Positions 44,600-58,010 of a DNA stretch of 64,000 nucleotides are shown here, piece after piece (position 1 is the stretch's first letter; every line of letters starts with the position of its first letter). The stretch comes from Fagopyrum homotropicum. Lineage: Eukaryota > Streptophyta > Magnoliopsida > Caryophyllales > Polygonaceae. The position numbers and the translations under genes were made by a program. Location of the stretch: assembly GCA_033239125.1 (NCBI GenBank), contig BSWB01000001.1:165005481-165069480 (forward strand). The letters are read 5' to 3'. Below the pieces are notes generated by a model. The model did no database searches. It saw only the letters and a list, made by a program, of their open reading frames with translations, and was not told where the DNA came from.

Positions 44600-47260
44600 A
44601 ATTTTGGTAATTAGGCTTTTTTGAAAAATTAGAGTAGTAACTAGACTTTTTAATGTTTTAATTAATTAAATATATCACAATCTTTTGTATTTATTTTCAA
44701 ATTTTACACACTCTTCTCTCAAGGGTACATTTACTAAACACAAAAGTAGAAAAAGCCTAGTAAACCAAATTGTTTCATAAAAAAAAAATTATCTAGATAC
44801 TCAAAATAATTATTAATAAAACTAGTAAATGATAATTATCTTTTTATTTACAAATAGTAACGTATAGATCGTCAAATGGTATATTACGAAAATTAAAAAG
44901 TTTAGGGGCATCATCCGAAAACAGAAAATTTTATGAACACAATTCAAAAAGTACTAAAGTATAAGGATCTTATTTGAAATTTCCCTAAAATTAGGTAGGA
45001 AGAAGGCACTTGGCAAGAGGTGCAATCTTCCAACAAACCCTAATTCGTAGGGTTGAATTGAGAAGACATACGAAAGCCGTGACCTCTCCAATATGCTTTC
45101 CCTATGCATATTTCTTTACTCATTTCTTGAGTTCCACGTATACTTGCCCTAATTGTCAACTAATCCCACGTACGTACCAACAAAGTGTCAAGAACTAATA
45201 GTCGAACGTGTGTATCTATACGGCCGGCACAACAAGGTTCATGTGGCGAGTCGCTATCACGAAAGGTTGTCACAAACGACACACCTAATATATCTCGGAT
45301 TAAGTTGTTTGGGTAAACAAATGTCAAAATCTCTTTCGTTATTGATTATAAGTGTAAGATCAACAATAAGTTATCGATAAATTAGAAGGCACGTAATTGT
45401 AAGTTTCAAAACTTTTAACCCTTGTTTGGATACTAAAGGTCCGTTCGGTTGGTAGTAGTTGAAGAGTATTAAGCGGTTTGTGGATATTAAACTTATCAAT
45501 TTTTTTTAACCACTTAGTGCTAGCTTATTAGTTTATGGGACAATTTTTAACTTACGTGATAGGATTTTGTCATAAAATCAATTGCGGTGTTAATCTTTTG
45601 TGATGATCAACTAGATAAGACAATAGAGAAAAAAAAATTGATTTAATTGTGATTATTCGTACAGAAATATGTCAATTTTTTTGTATAAATGTCAAACTCT
45701 TAAATAAAACGGTGTTACATCCTTGTAAATACAGCAAAATAAACCAAACTAATTTAATATTTGCATATTATGTGGTATATATTTTAAACATTGATGATCA
45801 AATAATTACTATTAGAATCTTTTGAGTATGTTATTATTAAATATCTTATAAAGTTATTATATATCATCTATTTAAAATAAATAAAATAAATATATATATT
45901 TTTACCATTAAAATTTCAGTATTAGATGTGTAGTTTTCGATTATGTAAAATAAATACATTGTAAATAATTTAATAACATTAGTAATAAAGTTAACACCCC
46001 GCTTTTAAATTATTCAAAGATCTACACATATTAAAATAGATTCGAAAATTTTAACTTATTTTCTCATTTTTGTTAATAACAGAAAGCAGCTAGATCAACT
46101 TTTTCTCCGGAATATAGTTCAACTTAAAGCATCATTGTGGATGAGAAAAATAAGTTTAGGATCGTTAGAAACGTTGGTATTAGATGTCGAGATTTCTGAA
46201 TAGGTCAAACTATCAGTAATACAATTGACATCTCTAAAGACATGTCTAATTAATACGGATTTCAAAGATAATCATCTCGACCTTCCATAGACAACTCCAA
46301 GAACCTTGAACTGCCTTAATAACACACAAATTATCATCCCCAATTTCAATCCTTTGAATTTACAATCTAATAGCCTTTTCAAGACTAACAATCACATACC
46401 CGATAAAAGTAAATCATGAATCGAGATCAGATCCATCGAGGTTGATTACATGGAATTTAACCCATCTTTCATTGTTTGTAACATGAATAATGAATGTATG
46501 TATGTAGTTCTAGAAGTATGGTAATAAAGAAGGTGCAACAACATAGGGAGACAATATTGTGCAAGTATTTAGGTTATGGTCATTCATTCATGAATAGCCC
46601 CACATCCCACAATCGCATTATATTCGAATTTATAATGAATTTGATTCCTCTTCTTTTCATCGACAAATATTAGAATATTCTAATTCCTATTCTTTATTTA
46701 ATTAGTATCATTTTTTAATCATTATTCTATGGACATTAGTTCCCAAGATCTTTTACATAAGATATTATAACATATGTCATGGCCCATGAATATAAAATAT
46801 CATTGCTTTGAAGTAATTAGACATTTGCAATACCTAACATATTTAGGGGAAGCTAGGAAATGAATTAACAATTGTTATTTTTGATTAATTATCCGATTTA
46901 TAATATTCTAGCAAGCGAAAACAATAACTAGGTGAAGTTTGTGTTCTTCACGGTTGATCAATTTCTAAAATTTTTATATACAAATACATTTGAGGTGTTC
47001 ATAACTGTTTTCTAAAGACAAAGAAAACGTGTGTTTTTTTACGGACTTCTGGATCCTTGGCGTGCTCACTCGCTCCATTTAGGGTGCTTTTCTTTTTTTT
47101 TCTTCAAATTATTATGATGTCTTAATTTTTCATTTTTTTTTACGGTTAGTCTATCTAACGCTTAAACAACCTTCCAACACATCAATCGACGTGTTATCAA
47201 ATCTCTTTATGTAAAGAATCTGGCCAACTTTAAAGTTGTACTTACAACAAGAGAGCTTTT
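44600..47260. other. Intergenic, 2.7 kb, no supported gene
   Basis: AT-rich with only short frames. MITE-like ends (ggtccgttcggttggtagta) at about 45440. Nothing else I can support. Confidence 0.35.
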
Positions 47261-47266
47261 GGTGTC

Positions 47267-47270
<4 letters not shown>

Positions 47271-47324
<54 letters not shown>
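47271..47324. repeat. (TA)27 microsatellite
   Basis: Fifty-four bases of uninterrupted TA. Confidence 0.97.
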
Positions 47325-47326
<2 letters not shown>

Positions 47327-47559
47327 AGAAAACAATGAGGAGGAGACGATAAAAGTATGTTATCGTTGAATGCGTCAGATACGACGACGATTGCATATAT
47401 ATGAGAAAAATATGTATGTCTTACTAGAACTATTTTTGTACTTTGTTATAAGGAAAAAACACATCCTAGCTAACATGTGTCATGAATATAAGTCGTGTAT
47501 CTAAACCAAATTAACGATTTATGATTATTCTTATTTCTCACATTCCAACTCGCTAGCAA

Positions 47560-47870
47560 GGAAGTGAGAAAAAAACCGACGGTAGAAGCGGGTTGCGCAT
47601 GCACATCCCGAGTGCGTGAGGCCTGACATTGAGACAAGACCCACTGCGTGCGACGCTTGTGGCGCATGTGCCCCAAACCCTACTTAAGGTGCAAAATACA
47701 ACGCAACTGTCTTCTTCCCCCTTTGTCCTGGGACGTATGCAAAGGGGCATGCACCCCAATTGTGCGCCTCAAAAAATGCGCACAGAGAAAGCAAGCACGC
47801 ACATGCCCACTCCGCATGCACTCCATGAGAGTCGCGTATGGGGAGCGGGCAATTATAGCGTATTCTTGTT
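47560..47870. other. GC-rich island with many GCATGC/TGCGC palindromes
   Basis: About 310 bases of clearly higher GC in AT-rich DNA. Several overlapping frames on both strands stay open because the composition lacks stops. None looks like a protein, and no start, splice or homology favours one strand. The palindromic words recall the modules at 29935-32119, so a foldback transposon is likely. Confidence 0.4.
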
Positions 47871-47879
47871 TGCACTTCC

Positions 47880-49600
47880 CCACTTGGACAAGTAATGTAT
47901 ATTCAACCATTAGCTTGTAACACATGATGCCATGAATGACATACGAATAAAGTTTGTACATTTAAAGAGTAGAAACTTGTACATAAAGTTACAAAAAAGA
48001 AGTAATATACGACCATCGTAAATCACAATCAAGTCAATAAAGTTAAGACTCCACAAGATGCTCATTTTCTACCTACGACCTAAGTTCAATAACTTAGCCG
48101 TCTAGCTACGACTTTTTTTTTAGTCATTCTATTACTATCGACTTCGTACATTGCTACCTTAATGATGTATAATGTTAATGGTAATTGGTGATTGATTTTT
48201 CTACCACCCATTAATGAATCATTAAAAAATACACAAAAAGCAAGTAACTTTTTGACATATAAGTTCACCTAACATCAAGAGATTTGAAGGATTAATGACC
48301 CACTAATAATAATCCAAATTTGTTGACTAAACCTGGGAGACAAAATCGCACTTGTGTGTATTGACAAGGATTGTGTTTGGAAGATATTGTAAATGAGTGG
48401 TCATCACATACGTCCTTCACAACTAAATTTCATCTCTTTATCTTGTAATTAACATTTACTCAACGACAAGAAATAAAATTCAACGATAATACTTATAATA
48501 TGATACTTATCAACACGATTAGATGAGAGACATGCATGATTATTTTAAATATGATCTCTGGTTGCAGTCAGACGATAGCCATATCTTTAGGGAATTTTAA
48601 ATCAACGTTGTCGTAAAGAGACTTGCACTGCTAAGGCACAACTCGCACGCAGATAATGAGATAGATTTTTTCACAAGACGTTGAAAATCTCAGCTGCAAG
48701 CATGTCTTAGACGGCCGATTTTTAAAAATCGACCCCCTTTTCCCTTACTTTTGTATAAAACATATTTGTTATTTCAAAATCTATTTTCGTCATTATACCT
48801 AACGATCTCTTCATTTATTGGGACTTTTTTTTACGAACACGTACCCTAATGTGCCAACTTCTAAGAAATGTTCATGACTTGTAGGATTGTTTTGTATCAT
48901 GTAAGGATCCATACCTCCACGCAATAGTCCGACCAATTTTTTAACAAATGTAAAATATCGACACATCAAAAATCACGTGGGTTTCATTGCATATTCGAAA
49001 ATGCACATAGACTTTGAGTCCGAGCTCGTGACATAATTCAGGCCTACTAGTATATAATCAAACAAGATAACCATAGTCCAGGGCCATGAATTCACCATCA
49101 AACGTTTTTAGACCACCAATTAAGTCCCATAATCTAGAACTAAATATCAAGTTATAATAATATCACGTGAAATTTTGATGGGTCAAAGATCACGTAGGTT
49201 TTTGTTTCACGTACGAATACATATGCTCGGTATACCCAACTCGACACATTTGCATCAAGTGATAATTCATTTTCAAACCTATTAACAATAAAATGAATAA
49301 TACCGATTATATACATTATGTCCTTTATTACTTTTATTATATAGATGTTATTGATACACCGAAAGCATATATTATGATTTCAATGTAAAATAATCAATTA
49401 TAAAGCAAATAAAATTTAAATTAAAAAGTAATAAAATAAAGAAAAAGAAAAAGAAAAAGAAAACACCTAGAAAAAGCCGACTATTCTTCTGGAGAAAAAG
49501 AAATGTCAACGATTTCGTATTTAAAAGGGCAGGCTTTGTCTCCTTTCTCATTCAACTGTCCAGACCTAATTCTGTTTTGCATTATACCTCTCTGTTCTCA
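47880..49600. other. Intergenic, no supported gene
   Basis: AT-rich. Only the immediate upstream region of the DUF1442 gene, with a (gaaaaa)n-like tract at 49440-49462, stands out. Confidence 0.35.
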
Positions 49601-49616
49601 CTTCAACCACCATCTC

Positions 49617-49623
49617 TATAAAT
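49617..49623 (+). promoter_or_regulatory. TATA box of the DUF1442 gene
   Basis: TATAAAT about 90 bp upstream of the start codon, after a CT-rich tract. Predicts a leader of about 60 bases. Confidence 0.5.
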
Positions 49624-49712
49624 CGCTTTATCCATCAATATCTCTCATCTTCTTCCTCTCAATCTGGACAACAAAGTACTACAAACGTACAAATCACCAA
49701 ATCGGAACGAAA

Positions 49713-50552
49713 ATGAAGCTAGTTTGGTCTCCAGATACCGCTTCCAAAGCTTACATCGACACCGTTAAAGCCGTAAGTAATTGCCACTCTTTTCTCCTCT
49801 TGATTCACTCAATTATCACTTCCATGCTTGATTTGGAATCGATCTGGTGAATTCGTTTCAATTTTAGCGAATAATCGAACATGTTTACAGTTAGGGTTTC
49901 GAATTGAGCGATTTGGTAAAAACTGATATCGTTTCTGGTTTCGATTTTACAGTGTAAGATATATCAAGAATCAGGAGTACCGGAGCTGATTTCGGCCATG
50001 GCGGGAGGTTGGGATGCGAAGCTGGTAGTGGAAACATGGCAGCAAGGTGGTGCAATCGCAACAAGCATCGGTCTCGCTATCGCAAGCCGACACACGAGCG
50101 GTCGACATGTGTGTATCGTTCCTGACGAAGCTTCCAGATCTGACTACCTCCGGTTGATCGGTGAAGCAGTGGAAGGAATCTCACCAGAGGTGATAGTTGG
50201 CGAAGCGGAGGAAGTCATGGGAGAGCCGTCGCTTGATGGTGTGGATTTCTTAGTCGTTGATTGCCGGCGACGTGACTTTTCTAAGGTTTTGAGACTGGCG
50301 AGACTTAGTCAGAGAGGATCGGTGTTGATTTGCAAAAACGCTAGTCTGAAATCGGCGTCGGGATTCCGGTGGCGGGGTGTGATAGATGGTAGCCTTTATA
50401 AGGTTGTTAGGACGGCGTTTTTGCCTGTGGGGAAAGGGATTGATATGGCACATGTTGGAGTTAACGGTGGTGCTAACGGTAACGCTGGTAAACGGCGGTG
50501 GGTTAAACACGTCGACCAGCGGTCAGGCGAAGAGTACGTCATCAGAACGTAA
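49713..50552 (+). CDS. DUF1442 family protein, two exons
   Basis: Exons 49713-49772 and 49953-50552 (GT-AG, phase 0) give 219 residues. The start MKLVWSPDTASKAYIDTVKA is encoded in exon 1 and joins CKIYQESGVPELISAMAGG, the standard N terminus of this plant-specific family. The shorter frame starting at the internal ATG 49998 would drop 36 conserved residues. The fold is related to Rossmann-type methyltransferases, with a glycine-containing turn at WQQGGAIATSIGLA followed by HVCIVPDE and a DFLVVDC strand. The biochemical function is unknown. Length and ending (YVIRT) look normal. A TATA box precedes it. Confidence 0.92.
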
Positions 50553-50659
50553 AGGGCGGTTAGTAATTGCAGTTTTTTTGCATCACTTATAAAAAAAAAA
50601 AAAAAGGAAAAACAAACTAAAATCTAACTTTTGCAGTGATTTTTGCCCTGTATTTTTGG

Positions 50660-52220
50660 CTGACCTCTACCTATATACTTTGTACAGTGAGTTAGCAATT
50701 ACGAGGGTTATAGAATGTAATTATTTTGCAAATGTGTAATTTATGTATTACTTAATGAATGTTATGTCTTTGTGTTGAATGTTGAGATTTTTGTTGCAAT
50801 GATCTTGTTTGATCTTTTTGGTGTTGGATCCTAAGTTTTTGAGATCTAGAAAATCCATTGATCAATTTATATGTGTTAGATTGATACGATCTACATACCT
50901 TACAACCAAACAAACTTTACAAATTATGTTTGTCATATTTTGGATGAATAAATACATCAGTTGGTGAAAATCTTAATCTTAAAAGGCGTATTTCATAAAC
51001 TCGTAGGGTACAAAGGATTGTGATTCTATAGGCTGAGGTTTTGAGGATCAACGCTATACGCTAGACCAGTGATGTGCGTGCCTCTGTGCGTGCCTCTTTG
51101 CACTTGCAGTGATGAGTTGCGTCTAAAAATCTCGGGTTTTATTAACCGTTTGGGTTGTTTTGGTTCAACGGACCAGTTTTTTTAAAAACCTTTTTTGACC
51201 CGAAAATTTTGTCATTTCATGTTAGCCTCTACCATTTCTTCTTCTTCTTCGGTCTTCACTTCTCACATTTGTCTTTTCATCTTCTTATCTCAGTATCTCT
51301 TTCTATCTCTCGATCTCAAACTACATAAGACCCGCTCCTCCACTTAAGGGGTGAGGCACGAGGCTCTAGAGACCTTTTTGCCTCGTCACGTCTCACTTTC
51401 TGTAAAACTAAGGCGATGATCAATTGTTACTTTTTAAAGAACGTGATTTAAGACATACCATCGTAATTATCTTTTTAATTTAAATATATCGGTGAGGTAG
51501 GTCTTATCTTACTCCACGAAAAGTGTGATTTATGACAAGTGACCAATACTATATAGTGATATTCCGGTGTACTTTTATTGTCACGTTGTTTATGCGGTGT
51601 TGATATATTCATATCTTTCTAGTTGAGTGTGTCAGATGAAGTCACTCGTGATTAAACATATTTTATGTACAAACTCGAATTGTACCGGAATTATGGCATG
51701 AACTATGCTGAACAAGTCTAAGCTAGATTGTGCATGCGATATTACAAGTTCAATCATGAAGTTGGTATACAAAGTTCAATATGTATATGCAAGAATGTAT
51801 AACTCTCCAATTTAATGTATATGCATGCCAAATGTCTTTACAATCGTGATGTATATGGCCATATTGTAAATACTATCACAAGTGTTTCATGCATGTTATC
51901 AAGATTTGATCAATTCCACCGTCTTTTCTTACTCTTTTTTTTACCTCTTTCAAACCCTATTATGACTTTACCGGAAATTTACCACCATCCATGAAATTCT
52001 AGAAATTTACTGTTGGAAAATTTTCTAGCAATGAGTAGTGAAATAAAGAAAAGTATATTATTTAAAGAAAAATGTAGCATTTGACCCATTGATTTAGTTT
52101 TCTCCTATAGTAGGGAAATGAAGGAAAAATGTATTGTCAAACTTAAGATTCAAAAAGATGAATATATAAAGTGAGAATTGGTCAATATCGGAAAATTGAG
52201 AAGTTCTAGATATAGTGTTT
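50660..52220. other. Intergenic, no supported gene
   Basis: 3' flank of the DUF1442 gene and AT-rich sequence. A (ttc)n tract lies at about 51236-51252. Nothing else recognised. Confidence 0.35.
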
Positions 52221-52224
52221 GAAA

Positions 52225-52330
52225 ATCGGCTAGCTTAACAATCGGGATGGTTAAGACATGCAAGGAGCGAAGAGGTTCCGTCTTCGAGTCTCACAAACTA
52301 AAAAAACGTTTAAGTTATGTGGGCTCGTAA
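52225..52330 (+). mobile_element. tRNA-derived SINE-like sequence
   Basis: An A-box-like CGGCTAGCTTAACAATCGGG is followed about 40 bases later by a B-box-like CCGTCTTCGAGTCTCAC, matching the internal pol III promoter layout of plant SINEs. The 3' end is not clear. Confidence 0.5.
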
Positions 52331-52429
52331 ACCTACTATTTTAGTCACACCTCCTCAACCAAAACGTCATTATATTATTGACTTTTCTTAACAAACCGTC
52401 CGATTTACTAGTATTCTACTCGATCTACT

Positions 52430-54106
52430 AAAAAATCGCAAATATGTTAGAGTATGGGGTCCATATGTTGAGTCGTGTAATGAGTTTGTCCCCTATCTGT
52501 TATTTACAAATAAAGTTTTCGGTTTACAAATTTGATCGATGAAATAAAGTTTTCGGTATACAAATCTCTACAAATACCGACAATAAGCTCGAATCTTTCC
52601 GATATCTTAACACGGTAAAACCTGTTTTTTCCTTATTCCATGTTTGCCTAGCTTACACGCAACTCTTCCTCAAAAAGGTGCGGTTTTTTCTCTCTACATC
52701 CATTGACATTTCAACTACCTTAATTCACAAGAGACAAGCATCCAAGTCTATGATTCCCTATTAAACCTAATTGACAAGAAAACAATAAAACACTTGTTTA
52801 ATTCAAATGATGATTATATATCTAGTCATTAATGACATGCTATTAAGGATAATCTACTTATTAATCCTCCGGATTTCTAGTTAAAGCCTGCATGTTGTGC
52901 ATTTATAAAATGTTTTTTTTTAAATAATGGATTAAGTTGTACTCAAACTTAAGTTTATATTAATGGCCCAAACTTGCATTATCAATTGTTTAATTGATAA
53001 GTATGTTCAAATGGAGGACTAAGAATGGAAATGTTAATGTAATAAACTAATGTGCACCATATCTAATGTGACTTTGCAACGAATTCGTTGGAAGAATGTT
53101 TATACAACATGATTTTCATTTCTATTATATTACTCTAATGAAAGTCAAAGACTAGTATAAAATAAAGCCAAATTGTTATAAATAAACTTGGAATTAAAAT
53201 ATTTTCTAAACTTTTCCTTTTATATAACTCTAATGAAAGCCAAAGACTAGTATACAATTATACAAAATTTATTTCAACTGATGTTTTGTTAATTTTTAAT
53301 AATATTGCAAGGTTTAGTAATTTGAATTAAGGATTACAATTTCGATATATTCACCAAATTTGATTTTTGAAACAATTTGGTTTACTAGACTTTTTCTAGT
53401 TTTGTGTTTCCTTGAGAGAAGAGTGTGTAGAGTTTGAGAATAAATACAAAAGGTTGGGTTATATTTACTTAATTGAAACATTAAAAAGCTTAGTTACTAC
53501 TCTAGTTTCTCAAAAAAGCTTAGCTACCAAAATTGCCCTTGATTTTTTGGTATATTTTGAGTACTGTATTTGTCCATTTCGTTCGATATTAAGTTGTACA
53601 CCAACTTAAGTTTATATGTACTAGTGACGGTGGAGGCGGTGAAAACAGAATGGAGTCGGTAATGACGACAGCAGTGATATGGCGGTGGTAAATTGGTATG
53701 GGTAGATTAATAGTTTTTTTTAAAAAAATTTTCTTCTCTTATAATAATTTTTTAAAAACTTTTTTTAATCGAATTTTAGAATATAAAGAGTAAAAATAAA
53801 AAAACTCAAGGATAATACTAAAAATTTCATAAGCACTTGTACATTAATCGAAATAGACAAATTTTAGGGCTACATATCAAAAATCTCACTAAATTATTAT
53901 ATCCATAACACGTTGAAATAAACTATCAAGAAAATGCAACCTAATTAAACAACACAAGTAAATTTATAGTCCATTTTATTGGTAGATTCTTAGTTGTTTG
54001 ATGGGAAATCTCAACGGTATATTAATTGTTATAAACTATCTACAAAATAATATATATCCAGCAAGCAATTAGAAGATAATATTGCTTCAAGGCATGTTAA
54101 ACTAGT

Positions 54107-54108
<2 letters not shown>
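52430..54108. other. Intergenic, short direct repeats only
   Basis: The phrase ctctaatgaaagycaaagac recurs at about 53133 and about 53229; cttaagtttatat recurs at about 52960 and about 53602. No gene is supported. Confidence 0.4.

Positions 54109-54136
<28 letters not shown>
54109..54136. repeat. (AT)14 microsatellite
   Basis: Uninterrupted AT run beside an element-like tract (ggaaggggtctaatggtcaa). Confidence 0.9.
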
Positions 54137-54141
<5 letters not shown>

Positions 54142-54861
54142 GGATTATATAGGAAGGGGTCTAATGGTCAAAAGTGGATCGCTCTTGGATCAAAAAAATC
54201 AAAAATTATGATTTTGTTTAAATTAATTAATACGTGTCATATAATTGGAAAAAAAAATTTTAATTGAATAATGGAACATATAAATTAACATTTGAATAAC
54301 AAGTCATATAATTGAACAATTTCGAATATAGTCGAACAATTGACATATTTGAACAATTACGAACATAGTCGAACAATTTTTAATTGAACAAATATATTTT
54401 AGATTTGAACAATTATTACTTAATCCAATAATTGAGGATATTTTTTACCCTAAAACCCCTTTTTACTTGAACCATAAACCAATATATACGTGCGTATATT
54501 TGACATAAGAAATTTTGGTTAGAGATTTAAGAATAAACCTAACTATGCAATGCACAGGCCCATTCTGAAATCAAGCCCAATTTTATCAGGCTCAGCCCAA
54601 CACTAGGCCCAATACTATTGATCCCAGCCCAAACTGAGCCCAATAGTTGAGGCCCAGAACTAGGTATTGGCAATGGATGCTTGTCATTTCACTCATTTGT
54701 CAATCCAAAAGACAACATTAACATTTTTATCTTGCAAATGCACATTTAATAAACCCGAAAATTCGATAAGTACTTTGATCATTTTTAATAACCTTATTTA
54801 GGAAAAAAATTTATATGAATAAATTGAAAATACTAGTAAAATATAAGACTACATATAGCTT

Positions 54862-55283
54862 AAGTGTCCATTTGTTTGTAAGTCCGGAAACGAAAACGGA
54901 ATGGAACGAATACAGTCTATATGTGTACCTAGTTCATGACATTTTTTGGAATGATTTCATTCATGCAAAATGAACTCAGTCCCCTCCATTTTGTTTTTCT
55001 ATAGGGTATTAAAAATAAACAAGTTCTACTACAATTACCACAAACTATAAGGGATGATTTCAAAAAATTTCATGAACAAGAATATACTTATGAACTAAAT
55101 TCGTTTTCATTCTGTTTCCGATTCTGGAGTTACAACCAAACGGACCCTAAACAAGTTCTACTACAATTACCACAAACTATAAGGCATGATTTCAAAAAAT
55201 TTCATGAACAAGAATATACTTATGGACTAAATTCGTTTTCATTCCGTTTTTGATTACGGAGTTACAACCAAACAGACCCTAAA
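54862..55283. mobile_element. MITE with its right arm tandemly duplicated
   Basis: Left end agtgtccatttgtttgtaag with gaaaacggaatggaacgaat is mirrored by the right end attcgttttcattccgtttt and acaaccaaacagacccta. A 132-bp unit of the right arm is present twice, at 55017-55148 and 55149-55280, about 95% identical. Confidence 0.65.
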
Positions 55284-55486
55284 TATATTAGGGTTTTTTT
55301 TAAAGAAAAAGTTGGAGGTCCATGTGAAGATGTTGATGATGTCGCAGCAAAATTTATTGCAAATTTATTCAGAGACTGCTTAATTACGTCAGATAATTCT
55401 ATATTTGGCTTATTTAATGCTTAACGTAAACTCTCTATTGATAGTTGAGTGCCTTAAATTACCAGCTTCACAAATTTTACGTGGGT

Positions 55487-55912
55487 TAGTTTGGTAACGT
55501 AAGATTACGTAGATGAAGATGAGGATGAAGAGAATTATTTAGATGAAAAATTAAGGAGATAAACCTGTTTAAGAGAATGAGGATGAAAATAAGTTAAATG
55601 AGTGTTTGGTAAAATTAATATAATTGTGGATAAGATTACAAAAAATACGTGTTAAATTTGTTTTAGATGAAAGAGATGAAAAAAAGAAATACGGTAAAAG
55701 TGAGATTTTAACTTCAATAATCACCATAATCATTATAATCTAATTTTTATAACATTAAAAATTTGCATAATCTAATTTTTCTTAATTCCCATAATCCAAC
55801 CCCTTTAATCTCCTTAATTTCTTTACCAAACAAGATTACGATAATTATTTTTCCGTATTAATTCTCATAATCATAATTCTCTTAATTTAAAAGCTTATCA
55901 AACAGAACCATG
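55487..55912. mobile_element. Possible further MITE
   Basis: Left 'ttagtttggtaacgtaagattacg' and right 'acgataattattttt' through 'cttatcaaacagaacc' look like worn inverted ends with mirrored gagaattat/ataattctc words. Ends not fixed. Confidence 0.35.
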
Positions 55913-57133
55913 ATAAAATGAAGGTGAAAATCGGGTGACGTTTCAGTTGCAGTTTCGGTGAAGATTTTAAAAACCATCACCTCAGTCATCACGTCACCCG
56001 GCCTCCCAACCAACATGAGGTTCACCGCACACTTTAATTAAAAAATAAACCTTGAAATTATTACTATCATACTAAATTAAATCCTAAATTCATAAACCGA
56101 GATATGTTCCGCTCTCAATTGAAATATTCCTTCATTTTCAAAAAATATCGCAAGTTTGAACATTTTTTCAATTACCAATTTAGTTTCAAACTAATGTTTA
56201 TTTTATATTTTAAGGTAACACGTAATTTGAATTGTCAGTTTGCCGCTTGGGTAATCGAGTTATCAAATTATGATATTATGTTATATTTGGTAGTTTGTTT
56301 TAAAAGTTGTTTAATTTTCGGGTGAACTCGAAAAAAAAAACTCACCCGATCACCCACAATTATGGTTTATGATGAAGGGATCATCAGGTGAGTGATGGTT
56401 CGTGTGAACGGTGTCTTAATATGGTGACTGTGATGGAAGTGATACAACCACTCATCACCTGAACCATTGCCGTAGTTATCAGTACCTCATCACACGACGA
56501 TAACCCGACCCTTAACATCAAGAAGGAAAAAAGTTAAAACACTCTCTAACGGGTCAAACAATACAGATAAATCCATGTTATAACCTAAAGTTAAACTCGT
56601 TAGGTGGTATATGGCGCTATTCATTCCGTTGAATATGTCAAAACTAGATAATCTAGTCTTTTCTGAGAAAACCTTGACGTTACTACACTAGATTTGCAAA
56701 CGGCTAACACCGCGACATTTGTTTATTCAAAAACATCACCACAAACCGATCGTCCGCTTCTGGAACCGCCCTCCTATAACCACGCTTCGAGGGCAACTGC
56801 GGGACATAATGTGTCCCCCAAACTTATAAAGTTACGAGACTATACTTTCGTAACTTCATAATTCTTGATAATCAAACATCTCAAATGTAAAAGACATTTA
56901 ATTTGGGGAAAAAGACCACTTGAATGGCAACGTTGAATAAAATTCCTATTTATATGCAATATGTCACTATATCACAATAACTTGTTCCTTCTTTTAACAT
57001 CTAGATACAAAACTGTATCACATTGATAATTTAGTACCCGAAAATTATTTTTTCAAGTAACCTTTTGTCTTAGGATAAAATATTTATCAACGCGCCTATA
57101 CATTGTAAAATTACCATATTATAGCTTGACCTG
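55913..57133. other. Intergenic, no supported gene
   Basis: Contains GGGTGACG/CGTCACCC words at 55935-56000 and 56340-56350 that suggest a decayed inverted-repeat element. The 73-codon frame at 56104 is AT-biased noise. Confidence 0.3.
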
Positions 57134-57452
57134 TCAGATCTGAAATTTGGAACGTCTGCAAGAAACCCTAACTGAAGATGATTTTATAGGATTTTAATTT
57201 TACGTATTCCCCTTCATCAACAAGAAGTAGGCGGCGACATAAAACAACCAGAGACAACGGTGGGTCTCGTCATTTCTTCGGAGCTGGGCTCCTGTGCGAA
57301 AGTCAACCATTGATTGAGAGAATTCGTCTTGAGACTATGCCGGAAAACGCAGAAAGAGAGAGTGAGAGTGAGTTCAGATCTGAAATCTGGAACGTCCGCA
57401 AGAAACCCTAACTAAGGATGATTTTATCGGATTTTAATATATGGAATTCCCT
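57134..57452 (+). repeat. Direct repeat, 240-bp period, copies of about 78 bp
   Basis: tcagatctgaaatttggaac at 57134 recurs as tcagatctgaaatctggaac at 57374. Both continue with aagaaaccctaact and ggatttta in step. The region between is GC-richer but non-coding. Confidence 0.75.
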
Positions 57453-58010
57453 TATACCTCTTTAATTATTTATTTTACTCTTTAGACAAAATATAGAGGG
57501 GCTAAGTTAGTTTACAAGTTACAAAAAGTGTTTTAATACACCAATTTTCTTTTAAAATTTCACTTAACGAGTGAGATATAATCCGAAAACCGAGTCACCC
57601 TCATTTATTGATTTCACATGTAGTTTTCTCTCTTTTATGTGGTGGTAGGTTTTCCATACTGAAGACCCCAAAATGATGCAATCGTATTCACAAATGGAGG
57701 GGTTGGATTGCAATCGAGCATTGAATGCTTGGTAGTTGGGGCTTTGATGGTTCTCAGAAGACCCTATTTAATGCAGACAACGAAGATTTCCACACAAAAT
57801 GTGTAATAATGTCTCAAATTCATTTCTTGTATATGGTTATTAGTGCCCATAGGGTATGGTCTTTTGTACCCAAGCTTTAAAATATTGTAATGTCCATTGG
57901 TATCTTATGATATCTATGTGAATGATGAATTGTAAATATCTATAGTTGTACTAACATTGTATTCAATCATCTAATAATTAGCATTGATGTACTATCATGT
58001 GATACAAATT

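Noticed and set aside
47629..47961. Overlapping frames on both strands
   Set aside because: All are open because of local GC-rich composition; none has a start context or family likeness.
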